Shown one piece after another: positions 45,352 to 57,474 of a stretch of DNA of 64,000 nucleotides. The translations under genes were made by a program, and so were the position numbers. A model generated the notes under the pieces. It was given only the letters and a program-made list of their open reading frames with translations, was not told the DNA's origin and ran no database searches. Each line of letters starts with the position of its first letter. The stretch's first letter is position 1. Origin of the DNA: Nissolia schottii (Eukaryota; Streptophyta; Magnoliopsida; Fabales; Fabaceae); assembly GCA_003254905.1 (NCBI GenBank), contig QANU01025285.1:573112-637111 (forward strand). The letters run 5' to 3'.

Positions 45352-48300
45352 TGAAACGCCCAAGAAGAGGAAGAGGATTTTGCTCTCTTGTTCAACTTCT
45401 TCGTCTTCTGAACTTAACCCTGTAATTCGGTGAGCTACTAACTCTTCCTTTTCTGATTCTTACTTGCTTTTGGGCCCTCTTAAACATGGGTTTGTTCTTT
45501 TCATTTTTGTTATATATATTTTTCTGTTGCTGCGGTTGTAGGTCAGAGGTTTCGTTTTCTGTTGGGACTTGCCTCATTCCTCATCCAAAAAAGGTACTAA
45601 TTGAGCTCACCTCAACACACTTGAGTCCTGTTATTTTGACAGAGGTTTTTTTTTTTTTTTCGTGTTGTTGATGGACATTGGGGATTCTTGTACAATTGAG
45701 TGAGAAATTCGCGTAATTGCGATAATAAGTGATAAGGTCGTCACCTGATTTCTCAATACGTACCTAAATTTCTCGGACTCCTCAAACGACTGCGTAAAAA
45801 TAACATTTCTTTGGTTCTTGTGAGTTGTAGCTTTGATAAATATATGTGATGTCTGCTGAATGAAATTAATTGAGTGAACAAGTTTTCTGATTTCCTTTTT
45901 TGGTGCAACTGCCACTTGCTCAAGTCCTGGTCTTTGTTAAGGTTGACAGAGGTGGGGAAGATGCTTTCTTTGTCAGCAACCATAATGGGGGAGTTATTGC
46001 TGTTGCTGATGGCGTCTCCGGGTATACCACTCAACTTTTTGTTCTCAGGATCTGGTTCTTTCCCGGTGGGATGCTTCGACTATTAAACGGAACAAAACGG
46101 AAACAAAAACTCTCAACTTTGACAATTAATTTATTGAGTAAGCCATCAATTTAATCCCTGAAGTTGGCAACCAACTTTATAAGTTTGTCCTTGAAGTTTT
46201 GAAAACTCTCCCTCAAGGTCCCTGAAGCTCGCAAAAGTCGGTCGTGTTAGTCTCTCAACATCGATCAAGTTAGTCTCGTGCCTTTCCAAAAGTTAGGGAC
46301 GAATTTAAAGTTGGTTGTCGATTTTAGGGTCTAATTTGATGGTTTACTGTTAATTTGAAATTAATAAAGTTAAATTGCATCATATGGTGGATGCGTCTTC
46401 AATGATTTTTATGGGTCACAGGTGGGCTGAAGAGGATGTGGATCCTTCATTGTTCCCACGTGAATTGCTGGCTAATGCTTCCAATTTTGTAGATGATGAG
46501 GAGGTAACATACATAAAATTACTAGATAATAAATAATGAATATTGCATAGTTACTTGATTTGCAAAAGTGCATTCATTTTTTAAAATTTAGATGATTTTT
46601 TTCTTCTTTTCATTTGGAGTAGTATATCAATGAGAATGCTTCTATGGAAGTAATGCTGTTAGCTAAGAAGCATGTTGGACATTTGTTGGATTTATCAGGT
46701 GAACTATGATCCTCAGATTCTTATAAGGAAAGCACATGCTGTTACTTCCTCTACAGGCTCAGCTACTGTGTATGTTCATTCTCTTTTATTTGGATTACCA
46801 ATTTCGATAAATATGTTCAAACACTTGTGTTATGAGCAATTCCACCTTAAATTACCTCATTTATGTCTTGGCTATGAAGCATCGTTGCTATGCTGGAGAA
46901 GAATGGGATTTTGAAGATTGCCAATGTTGGGGATTGTGGATTAAGAGTTATCCGAAATGGTAATATCTCATGCTATATTTCATCTAATTCTGATCTTTGC
47001 CAAGGACTAAATGTAATTTTTCTCCTGTTTTCTTTCTCCGCAACTCACAATTCCTCCTCAAATGTTTGAAAACTTGAAATTCTTTATGTGCTTTTCTCAG
47101 GCAGTGTGATTTTTTCCACTTCTCCACAAGAACATTACTTTGACTGTCCATACCAATTGAGCTCTGAGAGGGTTGGCCAAACATACCTTGATGCAATGGT
47201 ACCATTTTGACAATCATCTCTACTATTGTTAACCTGCTTTCCCTCTTTAAACTGCAAGTTTTGGAACATAAAAAATAAAATGTATTTTTTCTTATATCAA
47301 ATTTCTTAGTTCAATTCATGCCTGTGTTTCTATTAAACATACAGTTTATACCTCTATATTACATTGAATACTTTCCTGGATTTATGCTTTAAAGATTTTG
47401 GATACAGCTAAGCTACTGAAAAGTTAATTAGCTTCGCTTCTAGTTTGAAGATAGTCCCATATTATATGAACCCTGACAAATTCAAATGTTAGTGCGAACA
47501 TTATGATTTGGCAGGGATGAAAGCCAAATATGCATTAGCATTACCTTGTCAAGACAGAACTATGGGCTAGTATTTGTACACAACTTTTGCACGAGTCTCA
47601 TTTTCTACTTCAGATAAATGGTTCTGTTATGTTTTCTTTTTACTAATAACCTCTGCTGGAAAAACAGGTTAGCAATGTAGAGTTGATAGAAGGAGACGCA
47701 ATTGTCATGGGATCCGACGGGCTTTTTGATAATGTTTTTGACCATGAAATTGTGTCAACCATTGTTGGATGCAGAGATGTCAATTTGGCTGGTATTGTCT
47801 TCCTTCTGGATTGGTGAGTTAGAGGAATTTATATTTGAACTTATCAGTTTCACTAACCTGAAATTTATTTTGTTGCTAGCAAAGGCATTAGCTAACTTGG
47901 CAAGCAGTCATGCCATGGATTCAAATTTTGATTCTCCCTATTCATTGGAGGCCAGGTCTAAGGTAAGTAAACAAGTTATTGGTTAGAGTTTTACCAAAAT
48001 AAACAATTTGATTACAAAACATGATGATGGACTCTTCTGTAAATTTCTGTTTGGTTGAATTTTTTTGGTAAACAACTTCATATTGGGGAAGCCAGTTTCT
48101 CATTTTTGAATGAAACCATTGACTGCTGGTAGTTACACTAAGCTTAAAAAGATATAGCATGTGTGAAACACCATAATGCATAATATAGGACGGTCTAGTT
48201 GACAAGGCTCCCACCTAATGGGGTCTGGGGAGGGTATATGCACAGAGTCTTACCATCGCAGCAAAGAGACTATTTCTAAAATTTGAACCCGTGACTTCCA

Positions 48301-48709
48301 GATCACAAGGCAACAACCTTACTGCTGTGACAAGGCTCACCCTTTGAAACACCGTAATGCATAAAAATGATACAAGGCCAAAAGATTTTTGCAGTAACAT
48401 TGTTTTGGATGTTTTCCTAATAATTTTCCAGGGTTTTGAAGCTCCTTTATGGAAGAAAATTCTTGGAATGAAGCTTACGGGTGAGTCATAACACTCTACA
48501 ATTGTGTATTTTGGGTACAAAAGTGGCACAAAGGTTCGGACTTGCGAGCTGCAGCAAACTAACCCGATCTTTTGCTTCAGTCCAATCTTAGTGGCTTTAA
48601 AATGATCTTTTTTTAATCCCTACATGGGGCTGACCTCACTATTATTATTGTAACAGGTGGAAAACTTGACGATATTACGGTAGTTGTTGGTCAGGTTGTA
48701 AGTTCATGA
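45338..48709 (+). CDS. PBCP: PP2C-type phosphatase, photosystem II core phosphatase (PBCP)
   Basis: Exons: 45338-45429, 45542-45593, 45942-46021, 46422-46503, 46699-46769, 46880-46959, 47101-47198, 47668-47791, 47880-47962, 48432-48480, 48657-48709; 864 nt, 287 aa, all GT-AG. The body matches Arabidopsis PBCP throughout. Metal-binding acidic residues are in GGEDAFF (Asp55), AVADGVSG (Asp71), MGSDGLFDN (Asp202) and GGKLDDIT (Asp276). PBCP is a Mn-dependent chloroplast phosphatase that removes phosphate from photosystem II core proteins (CP43, D1, D2), opposing STN8. The first in-frame ATG gives MYGIDETPKKRKRILLSCST, a KKRKR-rich start unlike a transit peptide; a transit-like peptide lies one frame away just upstream (45259). 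Intron 9 holds an Au SINE and intron 3 an inverted-repeat element. Confidence 0.92.
46100..46375. mobile_element. Inverted-repeat MITE in PBCP intron 3
   Basis: TCAATTTAATCCCTGAAGTT and GGCAACCAACTTTA on the left (about 46148-46180) are mirrored by TAAAGTTGGTTGTCGATTTT and AGGGTCTAATTTGATGG on the right (about 46297-46343); the outer AATTAATTTATTGAG stretch also has a mirror. About 50-60 bp inverted repeats with a loop of roughly 120 bp containing AAGTTAGTCTCGTGCC. Likely a MULE-type or unclassified MITE. The exact edges are uncertain. Confidence 0.5.
48184..48344 (-). mobile_element. Au SINE in PBCP intron 9
   Basis: The minus strand reads as a tRNA-derived Au SINE: AAGGTTGTTGCCTTGTGATC, TGGAAGTCACGGGTTCAAAT (B-box), AGTCTCTTTGCTGCGATGG, GGTAAGACTCTGTGCATA, CCCTCCCCAGACCCCATTAG and GTGGGAGCCTTGT, in the order known for plant Au elements. 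It is flanked by a 20-bp target duplication, TGAAACACCATAATGCATAA at 48164-48183 and the same with one change at 48345-48364. Retroposed by a LINE; the near-perfect duplication suggests a fairly young insertion. It lies well away from the splice sites. Confidence 0.9.
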
Positions 48710-51434
48710 GATTTGCTAATCCATTTCATTGATTGATTATGATTAAAGAAAACCAGGTCCTGATTGTTGAGAACACCAGAGCTGTAATTGGCTTCAGTAT
48801 ACTGTGACTTGGGAATGCTCTGGGAAATAAGGATTCATTCATGGAGGCACTCTCTGCTTTGCCATGAAGTATGTTGTGCATCATGCACTGAGAAAAGAAG
48901 CTGTCTGTTATTTACATTGTGAATTATTTTTTTCAGTTTATGAAATGTTGGACTTGTTTTAGATACGGTGGATATCATAGTGAGTGGAAAAAACACAAGC
49001 AGCAGCAACAAAAAATTTGTAACTACATGATAATTAATGCATTGCCCAGAGCCCCTATACTTCCCCAAATATAAACGGTATGCATGTGCCAATGAGCTGT
49101 AGTTGAAGTGACACCTGCTTTGGTCCTTGTGCCAAGCGGCTTTTGGCGTTGTGTCTGGAGTTTGATTTTTGCATGCCCATCCTTCTAACTCCTATGAACC
49201 GAAAAATAAAAACAATAATTGTATGCATGTCATGTCAGATACAATATGCTTTCCACATGCTGCAATACGATACATCACATATGTACAGGCTTTAATGTGG
49301 AAAACGGCAAGAGGGTAGTCAAATTATTTGATGAGTGGTTTAATACTAAGGTCATCATAAGATGTTCTATGGCTTAGTTTCATTATGTTCATCTTGATAG
49401 TTCAAAGTGTTGAAGATGGTCATTAGTTGAATCTTCATAATAACGAAATAATAAACGAAGGTAATAACTAATTTGGTCTTAAATATCTTTTAGACTTTTA
49501 TTAGTCTTTGTTTTTTAATTAAAAAAATATTTTCATGTCAATTTTTTTTTTTATAATTGCAAGAAGAACTTCAAAATGTTTTCTTTTTCTTAATTAAATA
49601 AAAAAAAAAGAGAAACTCTAAGCAAATAAATGTGCTGCATCCATGCTCCTTGCTCTCTCTAATTTCACTTCTCGCCACCGCCTCCACCACCCTTGACCCC
49701 CTTGCGCTTTTGTTAGAACACGCGTTCAAACTTTTAAATAAACTGCACTCTATCTATTCAATCATGTTGTGTTTCTTCCTTATACTTTTTGTTGTTGCTT
49801 AAAAATTGGTTGGAAAATTGCAACTGAATCTTGAAAAACCACAGGAATGACCACCACAGGAATGACCTAATTATATGAAGAGATTTTTTTAAGCATATAT
49901 TAATTTTTGAGACAAACAAATGACTTAGGACTTTCAATATTAGCAGATAAAAATTGTTCGTCTGGTGCCAATTTGGAGTTGTACACATTATTGTTCAACA
50001 AAATAATATATTTTTCTTGATCATCTCACGTTTAGGCAAATAACATGCCCAATTTTTATTGTGTATACTCTTCCCCAAAAAACCCCAATAATTTTCGTGC
50101 AAAATGTGATCATCAAAGGGGGTCGAGGGTGGTGGTGGTGAGAGAAATTGCAGGGAACAAGGAGCATAAAAAAGGGAGGCAGCGTGTTTGTTTGCGTCTC
50201 TAATTAGGGTGTCTTTTTTTTCTTCCATTTAATTAAGGAAAAGAAAACATTTTGATAATGTGATTCTTATTACAAAAGTAAAAATAAATCAATTCTCCTT
50301 GTAATTATAAAAAATTGACATGTGATCATTTGTCTAATTAAAAAGCAAAGACAATGAAGATCTGAAACATATTTAAAACTAAGTTAACCGTTATAAAAAA
50401 AAAAAAAAAACATCTTTTGGTTCAACGAAATGAATTGCTTGGTATGGAGTCAAAATAATCTCAAGTCCAAAACCATGCCACTGGACTTGAGTATCACACT
50501 AGCAGGGAACCACGAGTAGCATATGTGAGGCGGATTTTGAGCTACGTAATCTGTTGCCAAAAATTGAAAAAGACATAAAATCAGTTTTCATTACTATTCT
50601 GACGAAAATACATCTCAAGACAATAATGACCAAATAAAATCTAATACAATTAAAAAAAAAGGTTATTTTCTCCTTTCACTGATATTGTGCCGTTGCGCCA
50701 TCAAGTAAATCATTAAAACTGTTCTCAATGTTGACATCATATACAAGTAACTTAACACAATCTTAAACATTAAGAACGAATTTAATAATTTTTATATTTT
50801 AGGGATGAACATGTCAATGATGCCAACATTAAGCACACACTTTTGATGATTTACTGCCTGCGCCATCTATATTACTAATTCAAAACAATATAAGTAACTT
50901 AACACGATCTTGAACATTACAGAACTTTAAAGAATCACACATAATAACGCCCCACAACATAAAGAATCACACAGGATAACGTCGTTAGTAAAACAGTAGT
51001 TTGAATAGAATTAAATATATTAAATTCCACAACACAAAATAATCCTTCGCCTTTATTAAAGGTGTTCACTATCATGAACCACGAAAGTATGGCATTTTTT
51101 TTTTAAATAAAAGAAACGTGGGGTAGAAGTGTGATCGTGCAATAACCTCCAGGTCAAATGTTAATAATACAAAGCTAAAGAAAAATGATAACTACAAAAA
51201 TTTATTTATCAAAACTGGCAGGGTGTACAAAATACAAATACAATACAAAAGAATCTATCCTCGTAAGTTAATCCGACGACGCCTTCCGCATATCATGTAA
51301 CGTTAGGGGTTCAAGACTTGGAAAAAAGCCTTGCTAGGTCATGCACCTGATTGAAGCTCTCTACCAATGTTGATAAATATAATCAACTGTAATGGTAACT
51401 ACAGAATAATGAATATTCTAACTCTGGCATTCAT
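48710..51434. other. PBCP 3' flank and intergenic region before the carrier gene
   Basis: PBCP and the mitochondrial carrier gene converge here. Contents are a probable PBCP 3' UTR (to about 49000), AT-rich sequence, and short polyA/polyT tracts (49540, 49590, 50396). Two related stretches (ACATTAAGAACGAATTTAAT near 50765 and GAACATTACAGAAC with a nearby repeat of AAGTAACTTAACACAATCTT near 50745 and 50890) indicate a small diverged duplication. No gene recognised. Confidence 0.45.
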
Positions 51435-53959
51435 TCATATGATAGTGCCGCTTTCTTTGCTATGATTTAATTTGTGAAAGAAGGCCTTCCCGGCTTCATA
51501 TGTGGACCAGCAGATTGCGGCGGCCGGGGCATGGAACAACATCCTTGGAATCCATCCTCGCATGAGCCCTCTGTATCCATCCTTTCTCACTATTGTTTTC
51601 AAAACATCCCCAATTGAACCACTTTTAAACCTATCACATCCACAGACGCCCTGCACCATCAACCGATATCACAATAAGACCTCTGAGGAAAGACAAGGAC
51701 TTAAACATATTCTTATGACGATCCTCGAGGGTACCAAACATTCATGTAACGAAAGTTGAGAGTTGATGCACAATCAATTTTGCAGACATTTGATTAACTT
51801 GACCAAAAGGCATGCATATTGGTTGTGCAGAGGTTGATATGATACACAAGTAAAATTGGGTATATAAAAGTATGCGTGTGTATGTGTACAATTTTATGCA
51901 TGTATCTTACTCATCCTTTTACAGTTTATTGTAGGAGAATATCTACCTTGCAACTTTCTCCTTCCTCATTCATTATCTGTTAGTTGGCAAATTCTTGATT
52001 AAATCTATTTTGGACTCTACTTTTCAACTCAATCCTCACACATCAAACTACACCTAAGAATATAACTCTTTCCTACCATTCGTAAAGTGTTAGTTTCATC
52101 ATATCACTCTTTTAATTGAATTTTAGAAGCATAATGCCAATCCTACATAAAACCCCAGCTTTAAGAACCATTTCTTTCTCAATAATATCTGTTAAAGCGG
52201 GTTAACCAGGGTATGTTATATACTAAAAAGGGAAAACATGATTAGCGATCTAAAGCCAACAAATAAGTAATGCACACATCGCCAACCTTCAGTTTCTTGA
52301 TCACAGATCAGCACTTGTACGAAATGCAAAGGGGGCATACTCTAGGGTAGTTGTTATATAATAACTAGTATTACATATGATTATGGACACTTCAAAGAAG
52401 CACAAAACTTGCTCAAGGAAGAAACATTACCAAACAATGAGCTAACATGACGTTCCATACATGGTAACAAAAGATCAGGTAATCAAACACAGAAGAATGT
52501 CTATCAAAAAAAGAAATACTTGCTCTCAAGAGCTGAAGCCCAAACATCTAAGTTCCACTCCACACATAAGGTCCATTCTCAAGTAGCTAGCCAAACTGCC
52601 TGTAATCACATTCCCAAGTTTTATAACTTTATTATCCGCTCCTTTTTTTCCACACAGGTCACAACTTCTGGAACAGAGCACGCAGTTCCAACATTAGAAC
52701 CTTGCACTAAGCAATTCTAACTCTATTAACCTAAACAAACTAGTGCTGACAAAAAAAGCAGTCCACTCTAGATCATAAACCGGAAAAAACAATTCCATTT
52801 ACTCAAAACCCAAAAAACAATTAATAGCATGTACGATTTCTGATTGGAAAGCTCCAAACCATGGTTTTCGAATTGTGATTGGAAATCGAAACAAGCCTTT
52901 TTCTGTGCAGTAGACTACAATGATCAAACAATGTCGTGCCGTCCTACATCATAAACCATGTCTCTTGGTTTCCTTCTACCTGTTGGGATACTTTAGACTT
53001 GATCTAATCAAGTAATCAACTCTTCTTACCCGGTTTCTGCGGGTCTTCTCATCACATAAACAAGCCACCTATGGTGGAATTCTACTATTTTCTCTACAAT
53101 GTGTGCTATAATGCTACCAAACCATTTTTTTCAAATTGCAAAACTATGAAAAAGTAAAACAAAGCAAACAAAATGATACCTGACACTGCAATTGAGTTTT
53201 AACAACATCAAGCGGCGTCGTAACAGCGGCAGCCAGAGCACCGGCAGCAGCGCCAGCAGTTGCGTGAATCACCCAACCCTCATCGTCAGCGCTATCCGGC
53301 GACACCTCGCCAAGGCCGCGTTTGGCAGCCTCATAAGTCACGAAATGCACCGCCGTAAATGGCGCGTTCATCAAAACCGTCGTCCTATACGACGCGAAGA
53401 ACGCCCCCAAACCTTCCTCCCTCATCACCCTCCTCACGCAGTCCCAAACCCCACCGTACACTCCCCCACTCAGCTGCAGCCTCTGCTTCACCATGTCCAT
53501 AGGGGTAAACACCGCATCGCTCACGATGGTGGCGCACACACCGGATACGGCGTGCGCCGCGGCGTTGTTAGGGTTCCCGCGTGAGAAGAACGTCTTGCAG
53601 GTTTCGTAGAACGAGAAGTAGACGGCGTGGGCAGGGCCGGCCCCGAGGCCCATCGCGCCGATCCCGCGGTACAGGGCTGAGGGCCCGTTGGTGTGGACGA
53701 TGGATTGGAGGGCTTTGAAAACGGTGACGTTTCGCTTTAAGGGGCAGGAGCCGAGGGCTTGCATGTGGGTCTTGACGGTGTCGACGGGGAACATTGCCAT
53801 GTGCTCGACGGAGCCGGCGATTGAGCCGGAGACCATGAACTGCCAGAAGCGGAGGCCGTCGTGGGGAGCTAACGGCGCCGTTAAGTCGGGGACGGAGCGG
53901 AACTCCGCGTTTTGGAACTTCGCTGCTGTTGGTGGTGGTGTTGTTGCTTCGGTGGCCAT
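51435..53959 (-). CDS. MIT: Mitoferrin-type mitochondrial carrier (iron transporter)
   Basis: Exon 1 53959-53180 and exon 2 51650-51435; GT-AG intron of 1529 bp; 996 nt, 331 aa, the normal length. Three mitochondrial-carrier repeats each carry the PxDxxK signature: PVDTVK (residues 58-63), PMDMVK (153-158), PLDVVK (249-254), each opening a pair of transmembrane helices, six in all, in the inner mitochondrial membrane. Mitoferrins import iron into the matrix for Fe-S cluster and heme synthesis. Assignment as mitoferrin rather than S-adenosylmethionine carrier rests on overall resemblance to Arabidopsis MIT1/MIT2 (HDGLRFWQFMVSGSIAGSVE, GPAHAVYFSFYE) and on neighbourhood with PBCP. The start codon lies in a MATEATTPPP context, as usual. 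Coding sequence is G+C-rich (GCC/GGC-biased) in exon 1, unlike its flanks. Confidence 0.95.
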
Positions 53960-54867
53960 GGATGGTGTTTTTTTTATTTTAGTTTTTTACTATTAGTTTT
54001 TTTGTTGTGTGAATTTGAAAAAGAGTTTGGAAAATTGGAACTTCGGGTTGGAAATTTTTGGACCTTGGAGATTTTTGAGGTGAGTGTTGGGGTTCTTCCG
54101 CCATAAACGATTTTTGATGGAGGGTGAGGGGGGTGGTTAGTTTTTCATTCTGTGGAATCAGCACAGTAGATGATTTTGTGAAAGGAGCCTGTGGGGTTAA
54201 TCACGTTAGGGTTCCAATTTTTCCAAATATTGGGGATTTTAGGGGAGTTTCTTTTTTTATCTTTTTGGTTTGTTAGTGTTAATTTTGATTTTCACATGTG
54301 CGTAACACAAGCATTTAATCTGTTCATTTATTCGTATCAAAAAGAAAAAAAGAAAAAAAAAATCTGTCCATTTATTATCTTTGTTAGAAAAAGGGTTGGG
54401 ATCTTCTCTCTCTATCTTTTTTTTTTTTGACATAATCATATCAAATGAAGAAAAGATTTAGATGTTTTTGTATTTTTTTTCCTTTATTTGTTTTTTCTTT
54501 TGTGACTGTTACTACAAAAATCACTTCTCAGCTAAGGCGAACGTATCGGTCGTAAAATGAAATAGTAATTGATCCCCTTACCAGAGGGGACTCAACCCTT
54601 TAGTTATGAATTCTCCAAGTACTATAACGATGAACAAGTCTTGAACAAAGGCAAAATTATGGGACGAGAACAAAAACTTGCATTAATCAATAGTCAACGT
54701 TCACACCAAATTCACAAACTTTGGGTAAAGTTTTGTGAAAAACTAAAACTATAACCTAACTAAAAGATGAAAAGTGCATAAAAGCAAGTAAAAAAAGGTA
54801 AAATTTGTGTTCATATGTCCCTCTTCTCCTAAGTTTTAAGCACTTAAATACCCTCAGCAAATAACTA
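53960..54867. other. Upstream flank of the carrier gene
   Basis: Contains the short 5' UTR and promoter of the minus-strand carrier gene (no clear TATA box) and AT-rich sequence with polyA/polyT tracts. A 61-codon open frame at 54569-54754 has no recognisable similarity. No other gene seen. Confidence 0.45.
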
Positions 54868-56047
54868 TGTTACCATCTGTGAAGAAGATCCTCTATCTGA
54901 CCTCTAATAGCTGGGTTTTGATGACGACAAGAAACATCAACAAAAAGAAAGAAAAAGGCGAAGACACATCTGAAGAACTACAAGCTCAACCGGACAATTC
55001 GCTAAAGGTTCTAGCTTATGTTCAAGTGTTTTATCTTAGAGTCTAATAGTTAGCATTTCTTTATGATATCATGATCTAAGGCTCCTAGGTTATTACTCTA
55101 ATTCAAGTGAAATGCTTTACATAAGTAAAAATCAATTAGCAACACTTAACTAGGGTTAAAACTCTTTAAAAATCACTTTCAGCCTTGCTGTAATCGATTA
55201 CATACTTGTGGTAATCGATTACACAATTCGAAATTTTGAATATTGGCAACGGCTATGAGTGTAATCGATTACAGCAGTTTGTTAATCAATTACAGGCACG
55301 AACTGATGTGAATTTTCATGAATCAATGTGTTGTTTGGCATTTAGAAGCCATGACACTGCTTCATGAAGAGTCACCTATGCCCATATAAGTGCAGAATTC
55401 GTGCAAACTCATGACACAACTTCAGAACTCAATTCTTCCATTATTATTCACAAAATTCTGACAAAAATTTCAAAGTTATTTTCAATCCAAAACTCAAATA
55501 GGCTTGAGCCTTAATTGTCATATCATAAGTGCTTTCTGTTCAGGAAATATCCAACCCTGCGTTTAGGATTGACAAAGCCATTGTATTTCTTCTTCAAACA
55601 ATTGTGATTTTGTTATCACCGTAGTGTTCGGTGAGGTTGTTTTGATATTCACCGTAGGGTTCGGTGAAGGCATTGTGTAACCAGGGGAATGGTTTGTTCT
55701 CTTGTAGTTGTTGGTGTAAGTGCCTCAGGTGTGAGGTTGTACACTACACAAGTTTACATAGTGGAAAATCCCTGAATCAGAACAGGGGACTAGACGTAGC
55801 CTTCGGTGGTTTGAAGGTGAACCAGGATAAATTTCTCGGTGTGATTTTCTCTATCCTTACACTCTTTACTTTCAGCAATTTATATTTCCGCTGCATTATC
55901 AATTCTAAGTGTTTTGATTATTGCTGATCACTGGTTAAATTCTAAGAATTAGGGTTTGAAACCATTTATTTCAACAGAGATTCAAAGTTGAGAAAAATTG
56001 AGTGAAACCTAATTCACCCCCCTCTTAGGTTGCTATCCGTAGTTACA
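54868..56047 (+). mobile_element. Copia LTR fossil, SIRE-like
   Basis: From TGTTACC (54868) to GTTACA (56047) the sequence has the TG...CA form with short inverted ends. It contains GATCCTCTATCTGACCTCTA, several TAATCGATTACA motifs (55191, 55213, 55262) and TTCACCCCCCTCTTAGGT near the end, all features I associate with legume Maximus/SIRE Copia LTRs. I did not find a primer site directly after it or a target duplication, so it may be a lone LTR or a part joined to the neighbouring Gypsy fossil. Boundaries are approximate. Confidence 0.5.
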
Positions 56048-56629
56048 TCATCATGGTGGAACTTCCAACTCCACCACAGAGCGGAAACGTCCCACTATGA
56101 CTAATGGAACTACCCTTCCAAAAACTGTTCCTAAGGATTTAACTAGTACTTTTTTTCTGTTCTTGCATGACTATCTTCACAGTCCTTTACTACCTCGACT
56201 AAAGTCTTCACAATAAGTACCCCTAGCCGTGAAATAACTTAGCTTTTATGAACCCTTCAACCGATGGGAGTCGCTTCTTCATGCCTAGCTGTGACATTCT
56301 TCTTCTAATCCCTTTAGCTAAAGCATATTTCAAATTTTGAAATCACAGTCACTGTTTAGCTCTGTCGCGATAACTTGGCGCAATTGCAACTATTCCCTCA
56401 ATTTTTGTGCCTTCATCATTATCTCTCCAAATCTATCAGTTTTAAACTTAATGATGAAGGGAAAACCCCTCACTAGGACATAAACTAGTTGTTTCTCTGA
56501 TCAGCCTCTAGGGGCAACTATAAATATCCATTCTCTTCCTTGCCCTAGCCACTTTTCCTTACTTGCCATTCAAAACTTCTTCTTTTCATTCTCATTCTCC
56601 TTTATTTTCCATTACTTTATCTTTCTTGA

Positions 56630-57060
56630 TCATGACTCCTCTTATCCCTTATGAGCTTTCCGCCAAGAAATATATCCTTGCTCCCGTAGCCAAAGATGAC
56701 ATTGAGGGCACCAATATTATCTAAGGCCTATTCTTGGGTGTTAGTCAAAGGCCTTTGATCACTGAGAGCCATTTCTCCATCCCCCAATTCCCTCCTAACT
56801 TGAAAACTTGGTCAAGATCAAGCCTTGAATATACCGAGTGGCACTGACGACTATGCTGCACTCTTGGTTGTGATTAGGAGAATTGGCAGATTAGGGTTAT
56901 GCTTGTCATCTGCCTTAAGGACGGGCCCAAAAACTGTCTTTACACTGCTGAGTTTTTGGAATCCTCACATTAATGCCTTCATGTTTCCATTTGGCATCAT
57001 GTCTCCAATCCTGATAGATGTGGCAGTCATTCTTGGCCTTCCAATGCATGGGACGATATC
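56630..57060 (+). mobile_element. Plant mobile domain (PMD)-like segment in the Gypsy fossil
   Basis: The plus strand encodes MTPLIPYELSAKK near 56631 and, in the segment up to 57060, WNPHINAFMFPFGIMSPILI followed by DVAVILGLPMHG. This matches the core of the plant mobile domain (W.P.TH.F.FPFGEMTPTLEDVA.LLGLP), known from MAIN/MAIL proteins and from both MULEs and a group of Ty3/Gypsy elements. It sits 5' of gag, so it was probably an extra ORF of the retrotransposon. It is fossil sequence. Confidence 0.65.
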
Positions 57061-57473
57061 CTGAAAGATGCTATAGGAGAATTAAACTGAGAGGGAAACC
57101 TGGTTAAGTATGTTTGTAACTAGAAAGGTCCAAAAGGAAAAGCTAAGGTTGTTTTTTGTGATGATGAATCTCGAGGAGCTAAAAAGTGCATTCCACAAAA
57201 TAATAAGGCAATAGAAGTCTGGCAAATTCAATTAGAGATTGTTGAACAAGTTATGGCTCAAATGGTGAATACCATTTTGGGAGGTTTTACAGGTGGAGGA
57301 ATTTAAAGGAATGTAAGGAAAAAAATATTTAAAAGAGATAATGAGAATCATGCCTGTTTATATTTCCAAAGAAAAATGTGGAATTACTTGAGTGTGTACA
57401 GTTAATTTAGTTCCTTTGACATCCCTTATGCAATATTACATATGTTATTTCAGTAAATATATATATATATATA

Positions 57474-57474
57474 N
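57474..57474. other. Single ambiguous base in an AT microsatellite
   Basis: One N at the end of an (AT)n run, like the one at 28549; likely an assembly artefact in a simple repeat. Confidence 0.9.

Noticed and set aside
53192-53996. Plus-strand open frames of 130 and 102 codons opposite the carrier gene
   Set aside because: Antisense shadows of the G+C-rich carrier exon 1; the minus frame has three clear mitochondrial-carrier signatures.
55191-55310. Repeated TAATCGATTACA palindromes as transcription-factor operators
   Set aside because: They are internal motifs of the SIRE-like LTR and occur there as a known repeat feature, so no independent regulatory claim is made.
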